From Mycobacteriaceae bacterium (lineage in GTDB: Bacteria > Pseudomonadota > Gammaproteobacteria > Burkholderiales > Burkholderiaceae_D), in NCBI GenBank assembly GCA_903970145.1, contig CAJCHO010000039.1, positions 1 through 64,000 on the forward strand: a stretch of 64,000 nucleotides of DNA, in the 5' to 3' direction. Below are positions 19,528-28,634 of this stretch, in pieces. The notes under the pieces are model-generated. The model had not been told where the DNA came from. It was given only the letters and a program-made list of their open reading frames with translations, and made no database searches. Both the position numbers and the translations under genes were made by a program. Positions within the stretch are counted from its first letter, which is position 1, and each line of letters begins with the position of its first letter.

Positions 19528-20071
19528 TGAGAAACCGGGGAAGGCGCAGGCCGATGACACGGGCTGGCCTCATTCTAGCCATGATTCCGGGGAAGCAGCG
19601 CTCCACTGCCGCCCGCTTTGGGTCTTGGACACGAATGTCGTGCTCGACTGGCTCATTTTCGCCGATCCCACTGTCCAGGTCCTGGCGGCTTGGATCGAGG
19701 ACGGCCGCGCGGAGATCGTGACCAGCAGCGACTGCCGCGAGGAACTTGTTCGGGTGCTGGCCTACCCGAGACTGCCGGCCAGTGCCGCCGAACGCGAACG
19801 GGCTCTCGTGCACTATGACCGCCGCGCGATACCTTGCACGCCGCTCATGCCAGGGACTGCCTGCCCGCCCTTGCCCGAGTGCCGCGACCGCGACGACCAG
19901 AAGTTTCTGGAATTAGCGCGCGACAGCGGCGCCTGCTGGCTGATCACAAAGGACCGGCACCTTCTCAAGCTCGCCCGCAAGATCCAGGTACAAGGATTCT
20001 TTTTCGAGGTGCTCGATCCGATCGAGTCGGAGATGCGTCTTAGCAGCCCGTCACCCAATGCCTTATCCTGA
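19526..20071 (+). CDS. PIN-domain protein (COG1569-like putative toxin), start uncertain
   Basis: This is a PIN-fold ribonuclease-like protein. The core runs from WVLDTNVVLDWLIFADP, through TSSDCREELVRVLAYPRL and CRDRDDQKFLELARDS, to CWLITKDRHLLKL. It shows the acidic residues expected of PIN active sites (Asp in LDTN, Glu in REEL, Asp in DRDDQ and in TKDRH). No ATG, GTG or TTG with a ribosome site is found just upstream of the core. The first in-frame ATGs lie inside antisense yaaA (19424, 19343), and the coordinate given is an in-frame ATT beside the yaaA start. No antitoxin gene adjoins it, so it is an orphan PIN or a gene with a non-standard start. Confidence 0.75.
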   Translation: MEKPGKAQADDTGWPHSSHDSGEAALHCRPLWVLDTNVVLDWLIFADPTVQVLAAWIEDGRAEIVTSSDCREELVRVLAYPRLPASAAERERALVHYDRRAIPCTPLMPGTACPPLPECRDRDDQKFLELARDSGACWLITKDRHLLKLARKIQVQGFFFEVLDPIESEMRLSSPSPNALS

Positions 20072-20104
20072 GCGCAGGAATTAACGGTCGGCATACCCCG
20101 CCCC

Positions 20105-20167
20105 ACCTGCCCGACCCGCCCGACCCACCTCACCCACCTTACCCACCTTACCCACCTTACCCGCCCT
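20105..20167 (+). repeat. 9-bp tandem array B, about seven units, consensus ACCCACCTT
   Basis: Seven consecutive 9-bp units read ACCTGCCCG, ACCCGCCCG, ACCCACCTC, three exact ACCCACCTT and ACCCGCCCT. The array ends 50 bp before the GTG start of the MATE gene, inside its probable leader, and is C-rich on the coding strand. It shares period and form with arrays A and C. No protein is encoded from it on the plus strand. Confidence 0.9.
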
Positions 20168-20217
20168 CCCCGCCCTTGTCTTTCTCGAATCGGGGCAGGA
20201 CTTACAGGAGACGCGCT

Positions 20218-21660
20218 GTGGCTCGCGAGGACGCTTCCCCGGAGACTCTGAAGACGCTCGATCCGCGCACCCGGGCGCTCCTGGCCGCGCCGATCGTGCC
20301 GCTTCTTTTGCGCATGGCCTGGCCGAACACACTCATCATGCTGGCCCAGGCGAGCACTGGACTCATCGAGACCTGGTGGGTCGCCAAGCTTGGCGTGGAC
20401 GCGCTCTCGGGCATGGCGCTCGTCTTTCCGGGCGTGATGATGATGCAGATGATCTCGGCAGGCGCCATGGGGGGCGGCATCTCGGCGGCCGTGGCGCGTG
20501 CATTGGGCGCGGGCAAGAGGGATGAGGCCGATGCGCTCGTGCTGCACGCGGTCGTGATCAACGGCCTCTTCGGACTGGGCTTTAGCATCTTGGCGCTGGC
20601 GTTGGGACGGTCCCTCTATGGCGTGCTTGGCGGCCAGGGCGCTGCGCTCGAGGCGGCGCTCACCTATTCGAACGTGGTCTTCGCCGGCAATACGCTTTTG
20701 TGGGTCCTAAATGCCCTGGCGAGTGTCATCCGGGGCACCGGGAACATGCTCGTGCCGGGAATCGTCATCTGCGGAGGCACTGCGCTCCTCGTACCCTTGT
20801 CACCCTGCCTCATTTTCGGCTGGGGCCCTTTTCCTGCCATGGGGGTGGCAGGCGGTGGCGCGGCGCTCGTCATCTTCTACATCCTCGGCACGCTCCTGTT
20901 GGGTGGCTATGTGGTCTCCGGCCGCAATCTGGCGCGCTGGCGCTTTCTGCCGCTGCGCTGGACCTTGTTTCGCCGCATCCTGGTCGTGGGTGCGACCGGA
21001 TCGATCAGCTCGCTCCAGACGACGGCGACCGTCGGACTCGCCACGGCGATGGTGGCGGGGATCGCCGGAACGCGCGCGGTGGCGGGCTTCGGTACGGGAG
21101 CGCGCCTGGAGTACCTTTTGGTGCCACTGGTCTTCGGTATCGGCGCTCCGCTCGTCGCGCTCGTGGGTACCAATCTGGGCGCAGGCCAAAGGGAGCGCGC
21201 CTTGCGCATTGCGCTCACGGGCAGCCTGCTCTCCTTTTGCCTGACCGAGGCGATTGGCGTGACTGTCGCCATCTGGCCTTCCTCCTGGTTGGGGCTTTTC
21301 GGGAGTGATCCGGAGATGCTCGCCGCAGGCACGGCCTACCTGCGCTCGGTCGGCCCCTTCTATGGCTTTTTCGGTCTGGGCCTGGCGCTCTACTTCGCTT
21401 CCCAGGGTGCAGGACGCCTCTTCTGGCCGCTTCTTGCCGGACTCGTGCGTGTCGTCGTCGCCGTGGGGGGCGGCTGGCTCGCGCTCAGGCTCACAGGCTC
21501 CCTCTACGGACTGTTTGCAGCTCTCGGTCTGGGCCTGTTGTGTTATGGATTGCTGCTCGTTCATGCAGTCTGGCGTGGCGCCTGGTTCGCGGGCGCCAAT
21601 GGTCGCAAAGGGGAAAAGACCGCCTCGGTCACAGATCCTGCTCAGGTACGAACGGTCTAA
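20218..21660 (+). CDS. MATE family multidrug exporter
   Basis: This 480-residue inner-membrane protein has 12 predicted helices in two repeats, typical of NorM/DinF-type Na+ or H+ coupled exporters. Helix 1 has PLLLRMAWPNTLIMLAQAS and then IETWWVAKLG, the family-like start. The two halves repeat patterns such as GMALVFPGVMMMQMISAG and FGIGAPLVALVGTNLGAGQ. The GTG at 20218 is chosen because AGGAG sits 7 bp upstream; an in-frame TTG at 20176 has no such site and directly follows array B. The last 32 bp overlap the 3' end of the convergent phospholipase gene. Confidence 0.92.
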   Translation: MAREDASPETLKTLDPRTRALLAAPIVPLLLRMAWPNTLIMLAQASTGLIETWWVAKLGVDALSGMALVFPGVMMMQMISAGAMGGGISAAVARALGAGKRDEADALVLHAVVINGLFGLGFSILALALGRSLYGVLGGQGAALEAALTYSNVVFAGNTLLWVLNALASVIRGTGNMLVPGIVICGGTALLVPLSPCLIFGWGPFPAMGVAGGGAALVIFYILGTLLLGGYVVSGRNLARWRFLPLRWTLFRRILVVGATGSISSLQTTATVGLATAMVAGIAGTRAVAGFGTGARLEYLLVPLVFGIGAPLVALVGTNLGAGQRERALRIALTGSLLSFCLTEAIGVTVAIWPSSWLGLFGSDPEMLAAGTAYLRSVGPFYGFFGLGLALYFASQGAGRLFWPLLAGLVRVVVAVGGGWLALRLTGSLYGLFAALGLGLLCYGLLLVHAVWRGAWFAGANGRKGEKTASVTDPAQVRTV

Positions 21661-23254
21661 GAAGCAAGACCTCGAGCTTGAGCCACATGCTCACCTCGGG
21701 CTCATGCAGGTGCACGACCTCGCGCCCATCGTCATCTTCGACCCACTCGATGGACCGGTCATCGGCAGCCAGGCGCAGCGTGTAGCTGCTCGCCGCATCC
21801 GTGCCGCCCAAGAGTTCCTCGGCCAACTCGGGACTGTCGACGATCAGCCCAAGCTCGGTGTTCTCGAATTCCGAGCGCTCGTCGAAGTTCATCGAACCCA
21901 GGAAGAAATAGCGGTGATCGACGACCGCAAGCTTGGCATGCAGCGCCCCAAATGAGCTGCCAAAGCGGCCCAGACGTTGGCGCCTTTGCACGAACGTCGG
22001 ACTGAGCTCGCGGATCTCGACCCCGGCTTGCAACATCGGCAGCCGATAACGGATATAGCCGCCATGCACCACCGGCGCGTCGGTCGAAGCGAGCGAATTC
22101 GTGATGACAAGCAGGTGTACACCGCGCTCATGCGCTTGCTTCATGATCTCAAGCCCGCGCTCGCCGGGTACGAAATAGGGTGAGATGAGCACCACATCCT
22201 TTTGTGCGGCGCTGATGAGAGAGAAGACCCGGTCAGTGACCGTGCCCGAGATCGATTTCAGATTTGCGCCGGCGGCCTTGGCCAGCGGGTCGGCGAGCGC
22301 ATCGGCAAAGGCAGGCACGGCTCCATTGATCTGGTGGGCGGCCAGTTCCGCAGGCAAGGTGCTAAAGCGCAGCGAATAGGGCGTGATCTCGTCAGGAGGT
22401 GGCGCGATGGTGTAGATCGTCAACTCGTCGAACCTGCGCTGCGCCTCGGCGCGCGGCAGCCCGCTCGGCACGATCGAGGCGAGCGGATAGGCAAATTCGC
22501 TATTCCAGTAGCGATCGAAAATCGACGAGAGCTCGCGGACCAGGGGGCCGGCGACAAAGGCATCGATGTCCACGAAATTGTTGGTCGAGGCGCGCATGAA
22601 GTACTCATCGGCCATGTTGCGTCCCCCGACCACGGCCGCGGCGTTATCCGCGATGAACATCTTGTTATGCATCCGGTGATTGACCCGGCCTAAATCGGTC
22701 GCAGCACCGAGAAACCGGCTCCAGAGCGCGCCGCGCCAGTTCGGAAAGGGATTGAAGAGTCGGATCTCGATGTTCGAAAACGAGGCGAGGCTGGACAGAA
22801 GCGGATCCTCGCCGCTCGTATAGAGATCGTCGACGAGAAGGCGCACCCGGACACCGTGCTCGGCGGCGTTGCGTAACGCACGCATCATGAACTTGCCCGA
22901 GTTGTCTCCGGGAAAGTAGTAGTACTGGACGTCGAGCGTCTTCTCGGCAAGCTCGGTCATCTGGATGCGCGTGGCATAGGCAGCCGAGGCGAAGGGCAAG
23001 AGCCGAAACGCCGAGCGGCCATCGGCCGGCACGATCGGGGCCGTGATCCGGCCCAGCGCCGTATTCTCGTAATCGGCAAGCGCTACCGAAGGGGTTCGAT
23101 CCGGGGACCGGGGCAGGGAGACACAGCCGCCAGCGCCCAGCGCCAGGGCGGCTGCGACGAGGCCCAGCCGCACCAGCCGAGCTAGCAGACCAGCCGTTTC
23201 GGCTGTACCGGCACTGCAAACGAAGGCCCACTCCACCTGAGACATCGGTTCCAT
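21629..23254 (-). CDS. clsC: phospholipase D family protein, ClsC-type cardiolipin synthase
   Basis: This 541-residue protein has an N-terminal hydrophobic segment (about residues 25-45) ending in AGGC, possibly a lipoprotein signal with a weak lipobox. Two PLD catalytic motifs are intact: HNKMFIADN with GGRN near residue 240, and HAKLAVVDH with GSMNFD near 450. The order and spacing fit YmdC/ClsC, which makes cardiolipin from phosphatidylglycerol and phosphatidylethanolamine. The start at 23254 (MEPMSQ) follows GAGGA; an ATG at 23245 is an alternative, and the open frame reaching 23584 overlaps the aminotransferase. No ymdB-like partner is adjacent. Confidence 0.9.
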   Translation of the reverse strand: MEPMSQVEWAFVCSAGTAETAGLLARLVRLGLVAAALALGAGGCVSLPRSPDRTPSVALADYENTALGRITAPIVPADGRSAFRLLPFASAAYATRIQMTELAEKTLDVQYYYFPGDNSGKFMMRALRNAAEHGVRVRLLVDDLYTSGEDPLLSSLASFSNIEIRLFNPFPNWRGALWSRFLGAATDLGRVNHRMHNKMFIADNAAAVVGGRNMADEYFMRASTNNFVDIDAFVAGPLVRELSSIFDRYWNSEFAYPLASIVPSGLPRAEAQRRFDELTIYTIAPPPDEITPYSLRFSTLPAELAAHQINGAVPAFADALADPLAKAAGANLKSISGTVTDRVFSLISAAQKDVVLISPYFVPGERGLEIMKQAHERGVHLLVITNSLASTDAPVVHGGYIRYRLPMLQAGVEIRELSPTFVQRRQRLGRFGSSFGALHAKLAVVDHRYFFLGSMNFDERSEFENTELGLIVDSPELAEELLGGTDAASSYTLRLAADDRSIEWVEDDDGREVVHLHEPEVSMWLKLEVLLLRPFVPEQDL

Positions 23255-23462
23255 CCTCGGATTTCCTCGGATTCGCTCCTGGCTTTTCGAAGCTTCGAGC
23301 GCACGGTGCCCGATTGGCTTTTTGCAGGACCGCTGAGTATAGACCGGGCCCGCGCGTTCTGCGGCATACTGCAAGACAGCGCAAGCGCGGCAGCATACGA
23401 GTGCACGAGCGCCACCGGGCCAGACCGCCCGTATAATTCTTGAACATCCTCGCAAGGACCGT

Positions 23463-24668
23463 ATGGACCACAGCGCACATTTCGCCATGACGCCCCCTGC
23501 ACCGCCCCGCTCGAAGCTGCCTGCAGTGGGCACGACGATCTTCACCGTGATGTCTGCGTTAGCCGTCGAGCACGATGCGGTCAATCTGGGTCAGGGATTC
23601 CCCGATTTTGCCTGCGATCCCGCGCTCGTGGATGCCGTCACGACCGCCATGCAGGCCGGTCACAACCAGTACGCCCCGATGCCTGGCGTCGCCCTCCTGC
23701 GCGAGCGCATCGCGGCCAAGGTCGAGACACTTTATGGCAAGCGCTACGATCCGGTCACGGAGGTGACGGTCACGGCAGGTGCGACCCAGGCGATCATCAC
23801 CGCGATCCTCGCGCTCGTCCATCCGGGCGACGAGGTGATCGTGATCGAACCGGTCTACGACAGCTACGTCCCCTCGATACTCCTCGCAGGAGGCGTGCCC
23901 GTCGCTGTGGGCATGCGCCCTCCTGCCGCCGCGGGTGACAACTTCACCGTGCCCTGGGACGTAGTCGAGGCCGCTGTCACGCCCAAGACGCGGCTTGTGA
24001 TCGTCAACACTCCCCACAATCCGACGGGCGCGGTCTTCCATGCGGCCGATCTCCTCGCCCTCGAGGCACTCGTCACGCGGCATGGCCTGTACCTCTTGTC
24101 TGACGAAGTCTACGAACACATGATCTATGATGGGGCGCGCCATGAGAGCGTGGCGCGCTATCCGGCGCTCGCCGAGCGCAGCGTCATCGTCTCGAGCTTT
24201 GGCAAGACCTACCACGTGACAGGCTGGAAGGTCGCCTATGCCATCGCCCCCGCGGCCCTGACCCACGAGTTTCGCAAGGTCCACCAGTTCAACGTCTTCA
24301 CGGTGAATACGCCGATGCAGCATGCGCTGGCTGCCTACATGGCCGACCCGGGACCTTACCTCGGCCTCGCGGCCTTCTACCAGGCCAAGCGCGACTATTT
24401 CTTGCGGGGGCTAGAGAAGACCCGCTTTGTGCCCATCCCGTCTGCCGGCACTTATTTTCAGCTGGTCCGCTATAGCGCGATTGACACGGCCGAAGGGCCG
24501 CTTGGCGAAGCCGATTTCTGCAAGTGGCTCACGCGCCACGCGAAGGTCGCCGCGATTCCGGTATCGGCCTTCTATGACCGGCCGCGCGAATCCGGCGTCG
24601 TGCGCTTTTGCTTCGCCAAGAAGGAGTCGACGCTCGATCGAGCGCTCGAACGGCTCGCTCTGCTTTAG
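23463..24668 (+). CDS. PLP-dependent aminotransferase, methionine aminotransferase (YbdL) type
   Basis: This 401-residue class I/II aminotransferase has fold type I. Signatures are NLGQGFPDF near residue 45, NTPHNPTGAVF near 180, LSDEVYEHMIYDG near 215 and the PLP-lysine block SSFGKTYHVTGWKVAY near 245. The FGKTYHVTGWK form and the start KLPAVGTTIFTVMS are typical of YbdL/MtnE-like enzymes that transaminate methionine, and it could serve methionine salvage or kynurenine-type reactions. AAGGA precedes the ATG at 23463. It is divergent from clsC and is followed after 30 bp by the M28-like gene. Confidence 0.92.
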   Translation: MDHSAHFAMTPPAPPRSKLPAVGTTIFTVMSALAVEHDAVNLGQGFPDFACDPALVDAVTTAMQAGHNQYAPMPGVALLRERIAAKVETLYGKRYDPVTEVTVTAGATQAIITAILALVHPGDEVIVIEPVYDSYVPSILLAGGVPVAVGMRPPAAAGDNFTVPWDVVEAAVTPKTRLVIVNTPHNPTGAVFHAADLLALEALVTRHGLYLLSDEVYEHMIYDGARHESVARYPALAERSVIVSSFGKTYHVTGWKVAYAIAPAALTHEFRKVHQFNVFTVNTPMQHALAAYMADPGPYLGLAAFYQAKRDYFLRGLEKTRFVPIPSAGTYFQLVRYSAIDTAEGPLGEADFCKWLTRHAKVAAIPVSAFYDRPRESGVVRFCFAKKESTLDRALERLALL

Positions 24669-24698
24669 TCTCCTCGCGCACCGAAGAGTACCTCCTTC

Positions 24699-25955
24699 AT
24701 GCGCCCCAGCCGACGCCGCCTCCTCCTGGGTGGCCTCACCTTCGGTGCGCTGCCCTTGGCGCATACGGTTCAGGCACTGACCCTTGCACCGGGCCTTAAA
24801 GCGACACAGGACCTGCTCGCCGAGTGGGATGGATTGGGCTGGCAATGGACCGGTACCGACGCCGAACACGCCTCGGCAGAATGGTTCGCACGCAAGCTCA
24901 GCGAGACCGGGTTGGACGTCGCCATCGAGCGCTACCCTTTCCCGCGCGTCGATGTCGCCCACTGCACTTTGGAGATCGGCGAGCACCGCACACCCGGACT
25001 GCCCCTCTTCGATGGCGGCAGCACCGACGCGAAAGGGGTCTCGGGCCCCCTTGCGAACGCAGGCGAAGACGGCGCGATCGCAGTACTCGAGGCGGCTCCG
25101 TGGGAGCCCTTTCCCCAAGCGCTCGAGACGGCGCGCAGCGATGCGCGCTATCGCGCGGTGATTGTCATCACCAGGGCCGAACTCGCGGGTCTCGCCCCGC
25201 TCGATTGCCGCAGTCCGCTCTCGACCAAGCCCCAGGGCAAGCCCGTCATCGAAGTCGCGAGCGAGGCCGCCGAGTGGATCCGCGCGGGCATCGCACAGGG
25301 TGCGTCGGCCCAAGTCATCGCGCGCTTCGAGCGCGCCCCAGGCGAGGGACGCAACGTCGTCTCGATCTGGTCTGGAACCAATCGCAGCCTTCCCCCCATA
25401 GTGGTCTTAGCCGGTCGCAGCGGCTGGGGTCCTTGCGTGGGAGAACGAGGCGGTGGTCTCATTGCGATGATTCTTGCCGCACGGGCCTTGGCGCAAATCG
25501 CGGCGACGCGCACGGTGATTCTGGCCGCTCTCAGCGGGTGCGAACTGGGCAACATGGGCGAAGCGGCACTCTTGGCGCGCTATCCGAAGTTGCCCGCCGA
25601 GGCAGCGGGATGGATCGAGTTGGGAGCCAATCTGGGAGCCCGCGATCGCGCGCTCGTCGTCTCAGGTCGCAATCGGCCCTGGGTCGAACTGTGCGAGGCG
25701 CACTTGAAGATCGAGGAGGTCCACCATACCGCCTTCTCCCCCGACGATGCCACGGCGGCCCAGGGCGATGCGCCCACCCCTTCTCCGCAACCGGTGCGCC
25801 CAGAAGACGGGGTGCGCTCGCTTGCACTCCGGGCGCCTGCGACGCTCGCCTATCACCTGCCGCAGGATCAGTTGCCAAGCGCTGTTGACTTAGGCCAGAC
25901 GCTCGCCGTGGCGAAGGCCTTCGCGGCAACCCTTCTCGAACTCGCCCAAGCCTAG
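24699..25955 (+). CDS. Tat-exported M28-like protein with lost metal ligands
   Basis: This 418-residue protein begins with a twin-arginine-like signal (SRRRLLLGGLTFGALPLAHTV). The body resembles M28 aminopeptidases with an inserted PA-like domain at about 85-200. The catalytic core aligns from NVVSIWSG at residue 219 to the CEL at 281-283. Where M28 enzymes have a His-x-Asp, an Asn-Asp and a Glu-Glu, this protein reads AGRSG, GERGG and CE. At least four of the usual zinc ligands or catalytic residues are therefore replaced. It is probably a binding or inactive relative. It follows the aminotransferase by 30 bp and may be co-transcribed. Confidence 0.7.
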   Translation: MRPSRRRLLLGGLTFGALPLAHTVQALTLAPGLKATQDLLAEWDGLGWQWTGTDAEHASAEWFARKLSETGLDVAIERYPFPRVDVAHCTLEIGEHRTPGLPLFDGGSTDAKGVSGPLANAGEDGAIAVLEAAPWEPFPQALETARSDARYRAVIVITRAELAGLAPLDCRSPLSTKPQGKPVIEVASEAAEWIRAGIAQGASAQVIARFERAPGEGRNVVSIWSGTNRSLPPIVVLAGRSGWGPCVGERGGGLIAMILAARALAQIAATRTVILAALSGCELGNMGEAALLARYPKLPAEAAGWIELGANLGARDRALVVSGRNRPWVELCEAHLKIEEVHHTAFSPDDATAAQGDAPTPSPQPVRPEDGVRSLALRAPATLAYHLPQDQLPSAVDLGQTLAVAKAFAATLLELAQA

Positions 25956-25977
25956 CGCTCTTGTTGGGCGCCCTTGT

Positions 25978-26655
25978 TTAAGAAGGAGAGTGCGCGCCCT
26001 TGGACTCCAAAGCGGAGAAGTCGAGCGGCACGCCGGTCTTGGCAACGAGTTCGTCGGTCGTCACATCCGGGGCGCACTCGAGCACCTTCAAGCCGTTCTT
26101 CGTGACCTCGAGCACGCCCAGGTCCGTGATGACGAGATTGACGACCCCGACCCCCGTCAGGGGCAAGGTGCATTGCGGCAGGATCTTCAGATCGTAGCCT
26201 CCATCCTTCTTCTTGGCCGTGTGCTCCATCAGCACCACGACCCGGCCCACGCCGGCGACCAAGTCCATCGCTCCGCCCATGCCCTTGACCATCTTGCCGG
26301 GAATCATCCAATTGGCGAGATCACCGGTGCCGCTGACCTGCATCGCGCCCAGAATCGCGAGATTGATCTTGCCGCCTCGGATCATGCCAAACGAGTCGGC
26401 CGAAGAAAAGATCGACGAGCCCGGCAGGGTCGTCACGGTCTGTTTGCCGGCATTGATCAGGTCCGGGTCGACCTCGTCGTCGGTCGGAAACGGGCCGATC
26501 CCCAAGAGACCATTCTCGGATTGGAGCCAGACTTCCATGCCCGCGGGCACGTGATTGGCCACAAGCGTGGGAAGTCCAATGCCCAGATTGACGTAAAAGC
26601 CATCCTGAAGCTCGCGCGCCGCGCGCGCGGCCATCTCGTCTCGAGTCCATGCCAT
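25978..26655 (-). CDS. scoB: 3-oxoacid CoA-transferase subunit B
   Basis: This 225-residue beta subunit of a succinyl-CoA:3-ketoacid (or acetate:acetoacetate) CoA-transferase activates acetoacetate by moving CoA from succinyl-CoA. The catalytic Glu lies in SENGLLG near residue 48, preceded by [13 protein letters not shown]. Further family blocks are [14 protein letters not shown] and [16 protein letters not shown]. It lies 11 bp after scoA, so the two subunits form one operon. The exact acyl substrate cannot be fixed from sequence. Confidence 0.94.
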   Translation of the reverse strand: MAWTRDEMAARAARELQDGFYVNLGIGLPTLVANHVPAGMEVWLQSENGLLGIGPFPTDDEVDPDLINAGKQTVTTLPGSSIFSSADSFGMIRGGKINLAILGAMQVSGTGDLANWMIPGKMVKGMGGAMDLVAGVGRVVVLMEHTAKKKDGGYDLKILPQCTLPLTGVGVVNLVITDLGVLEVTKNGLKVLECAPDVTTDELVAKTGVPLDFSALESKGAHSPS

Positions 26656-26666
26656 GTCCGTTGCTC

Positions 26667-27368
26667 CTACTTGGAAGGGCGCGTGGTGCGCTGTTCGATG
26701 CGTTTCTCTGGGTTTGCATTCAGGACGAGCCGGTGCACGAAGATGCCCGGTGTATGGATCTCGTCCGGATCCAGTGCCCCGATCTCGACGATCTGTTCGA
26801 CCTCGGCCACGGTGACCTTGCCCGCCATGGCCACGTTCGGATTGAAATTGCGCGCCGTGCGCCGATAGATGAGATTACCCGCACGGTCGGCCTTCCAGGC
26901 CTTGACCAGGGAGAGATCGGCCACCAATGCCTTCTCCATCACATACATCTGGCCGTCGAATTCGCGCGTCTCCTTGCCCTCAGCCACGAGCGTGCCGTAG
27001 CCCGTCTTGGTGAAAAACGCCGGGATGCCCGCACCTCCGGCGCGCAGCTTCTCAGCGAGCGTGCCCTGGGGCGTGAACTCGAGCTCAAGCTCGCCCGCCA
27101 GATACTGGCGCTCGAACTCCTTGTTCTCACCGACATACGAGGAGATCATCTTCCTGATCTGGCGCGTCGCCAGAAGCTGGCCCAAACCAAAGCCGTCGAC
27201 ACCGGCATTGTTCGAGACGGCGGTCAGATCCTTGACACCCGTATCCCGCAGGGCCGCGATCAGCGCTTCAGGAATGCCGCACAAGCCAAAGCCGCCGACA
27301 GCCACGACCAGTCCGTCTTTCACGAGGTCCGCCAGCGCCGCTTGCGCGCTCGGAAATACCTTATCCAT
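26667..27368 (-). CDS. scoA: 3-oxoacid CoA-transferase subunit A
   Basis: This 233-residue alpha subunit has the glycine-rich CoA-binding block [16 protein letters not shown] near residues 22-37. It also has [28 protein letters not shown] and the C-terminal [19 protein letters not shown]. These are all standard for the ScoA/AtoD family. It is first in the scoAB pair, and AGGATTCATG forms a compact start at 27368. Three further acyl-CoA or ketone related genes (a thioesterase, an SDR and ETF-QO) lie just upstream, suggesting a fatty-acid or ketone-body setting. Confidence 0.94.
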   Translation of the reverse strand: MDKVFPSAQAALADLVKDGLVVAVGGFGLCGIPEALIAALRDTGVKDLTAVSNNAGVDGFGLGQLLATRQIRKMISSYVGENKEFERQYLAGELELEFTPQGTLAEKLRAGGAGIPAFFTKTGYGTLVAEGKETREFDGQMYVMEKALVADLSLVKAWKADRAGNLIYRRTARNFNPNVAMAGKVTVAEVEQIVEIGALDPDEIHTPGIFVHRLVLNANPEKRIEQRTTRPSK

Positions 27369-27405
27369 GAATCCTCCATCCTCTCATAGGAATGTCCCCT
27401 CTATT

Positions 27406-27828
27406 CTATGCCTTCGACGCCGCAGCGGGTTCCAAAAGCCCGCGCACGGCCTCGGGCCAGGGTGCCGATTGCTGCTTGGCATAGTCCATCCAGACGACGA
27501 CCGAGCGTGCGCGCGCATAGACGGTCGTCAGGTCGTCATCGCGCAACAGGACGAGTTCCATCTCGACGCTTGAGCGGCCCAGCCGTGTGATGTCCTGCAG
27601 GATCCGGACATCGCCCGGATAGACCAGGGGTTTCACGAAGTCGCATGAGACATGCGCCAGGATCGGGCCTTGCGCAGCAGCGCTCGGTGGACCGAAGACC
27701 GCTTCGAACCAGGCGATGCGTGCCTGCTCGAGATAGCGGAAATAGATCGTATTGTTGATGTGGCCCATCGCATCCATGTCGCCCCAGCGCATGGGCATCA
27801 CGAACTCGAAGTGGCGCACGTCTTCCAA
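27406..27828 (-). CDS. acyl-CoA thioesterase, 4HBT hotdog family
   Basis: This 140-residue single-hotdog protein is of the 4-hydroxybenzoyl-CoA thioesterase/YbgC/FadM group. The catalytic motif WGDMDAMGHINNTIYFRYLEQAR at about residues 15-37 holds the Asp that acts as base or nucleophile. It is expected to be a cytoplasmic homotetramer hydrolysing an acyl-CoA; chain-length preference cannot be read. It lies 37 bp upstream of scoA and 29 bp downstream of the SDR on the same strand, so the four genes could be one operon. Confidence 0.9.
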   Translation of the reverse strand: MEDVRHFEFVMPMRWGDMDAMGHINNTIYFRYLEQARIAWFEAVFGPPSAAAQGPILAHVSCDFVKPLVYPGDVRILQDITRLGRSSVEMELVLLRDDDLTTVYARARSVVVWMDYAKQQSAPWPEAVRGLLEPAAASKA

Positions 27829-27857
27829 TGCAGGTCCCGAGTAGAAGCTATGAGGCG

Positions 27858-28634
27858 CTAAGAGACGCTATGACCGTCGTCGGCGGTGATGATCGCGCCA
27901 TTGATGAAGCGCGATTCGTCGCAGGCCAAAAGCAGGATGAGTCCATCGAGATCTGCCGGATCACCCACCCGCTTGCGCGGCAGGAGCTGCACGAGCTTCT
28001 GTCCTGCCTCGGTGTCGAAATACTGATCGTTGATCTCGGTACGGATATAGCCCGGACAGATCGCGCTGGTGTTGATGCCATAGCGGCCCCATTCGAGGGC
28101 CATCGCCTTGGTCATCTGCACGACCGCGGCCTTGCTCATGCAGTAGAGGCCGATCTGCGGCAAAACGCGCAGCCCCGCCACCGAGGCGATATTGATGATC
28201 CGGGCCTGTTGCTCAGGCTTGGCCTTGGCTCGGGCGATCATGCGCTTGGCCACCTCCTGGGCGACAAAAAATGCACCCTCGGTATTGGTGCGAAACACGA
28301 AGTCGTAGTCCTCGGGTGTCACATCGACCAGACGCTGGGTGGTCGAGACACCGGAATTATTGACCAGGATGTCGATCGGTCCGGCCTCGGTCTCGGCGTG
28401 CGCCACCGCCGAGCGGATGCTCGGCACATCGGTCACGTCAAGTGCGACCACATGGGCGTCTCCGCCTTCGGATTCGATCTCCGCGCGCAATTCCTTTAAG
28501 CGTTCGACGCGGCGCGAAGCGAGAACGACGCGGGCCCCGGCAAGCGCCAGAACCTTGGCAAAGCGCGCGCCCAGGCCACTGGATGCGCCCGTGACGAACG
28601 CGATCTTTCCTTCGAGATTGACTTCTACGCCCAC
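27858..28634 (-). CDS. short-chain dehydrogenase/reductase
   Basis: This 258-residue classical SDR has TGASSGLG cofactor binding at residues 15-22, LDVTD near 65, NNSG near 92, and the catalytic Ser in NIASVAG with Tyr and Lys in YCMSK near 160. The Arg residues after the second strand (ASRRVERL) suggest NADP(H). The C-terminal blocks CPGYIRTEIN and NGAIITADDGHSVS are family-typical. A role as 3-hydroxyacyl or hydroxybutyrate dehydrogenase would fit the scoAB neighbours but is inference. Confidence 0.9.
   Translation of the reverse strand: MGVEVNLEGKIAFVTGASSGLGARFAKVLALAGARVVLASRRVERLKELRAEIESEGGDAHVVALDVTDVPSIRSAVAHAETEAGPIDILVNNSGVSTTQRLVDVTPEDYDFVFRTNTEGAFFVAQEVAKRMIARAKAKPEQQARIINIASVAGLRVLPQIGLYCMSKAAVVQMTKAMALEWGRYGINTSAICPGYIRTEINDQYFDTEAGQKLVQLLPRKRVGDPADLDGLILLLACDESRFINGAIITADDGHSVS

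Noticed and set aside
19813-20547. Minus-strand frame with VRWVRWVRW repeats
   Set aside because: The repeats are array B read on the other strand; there is no start site or domain.
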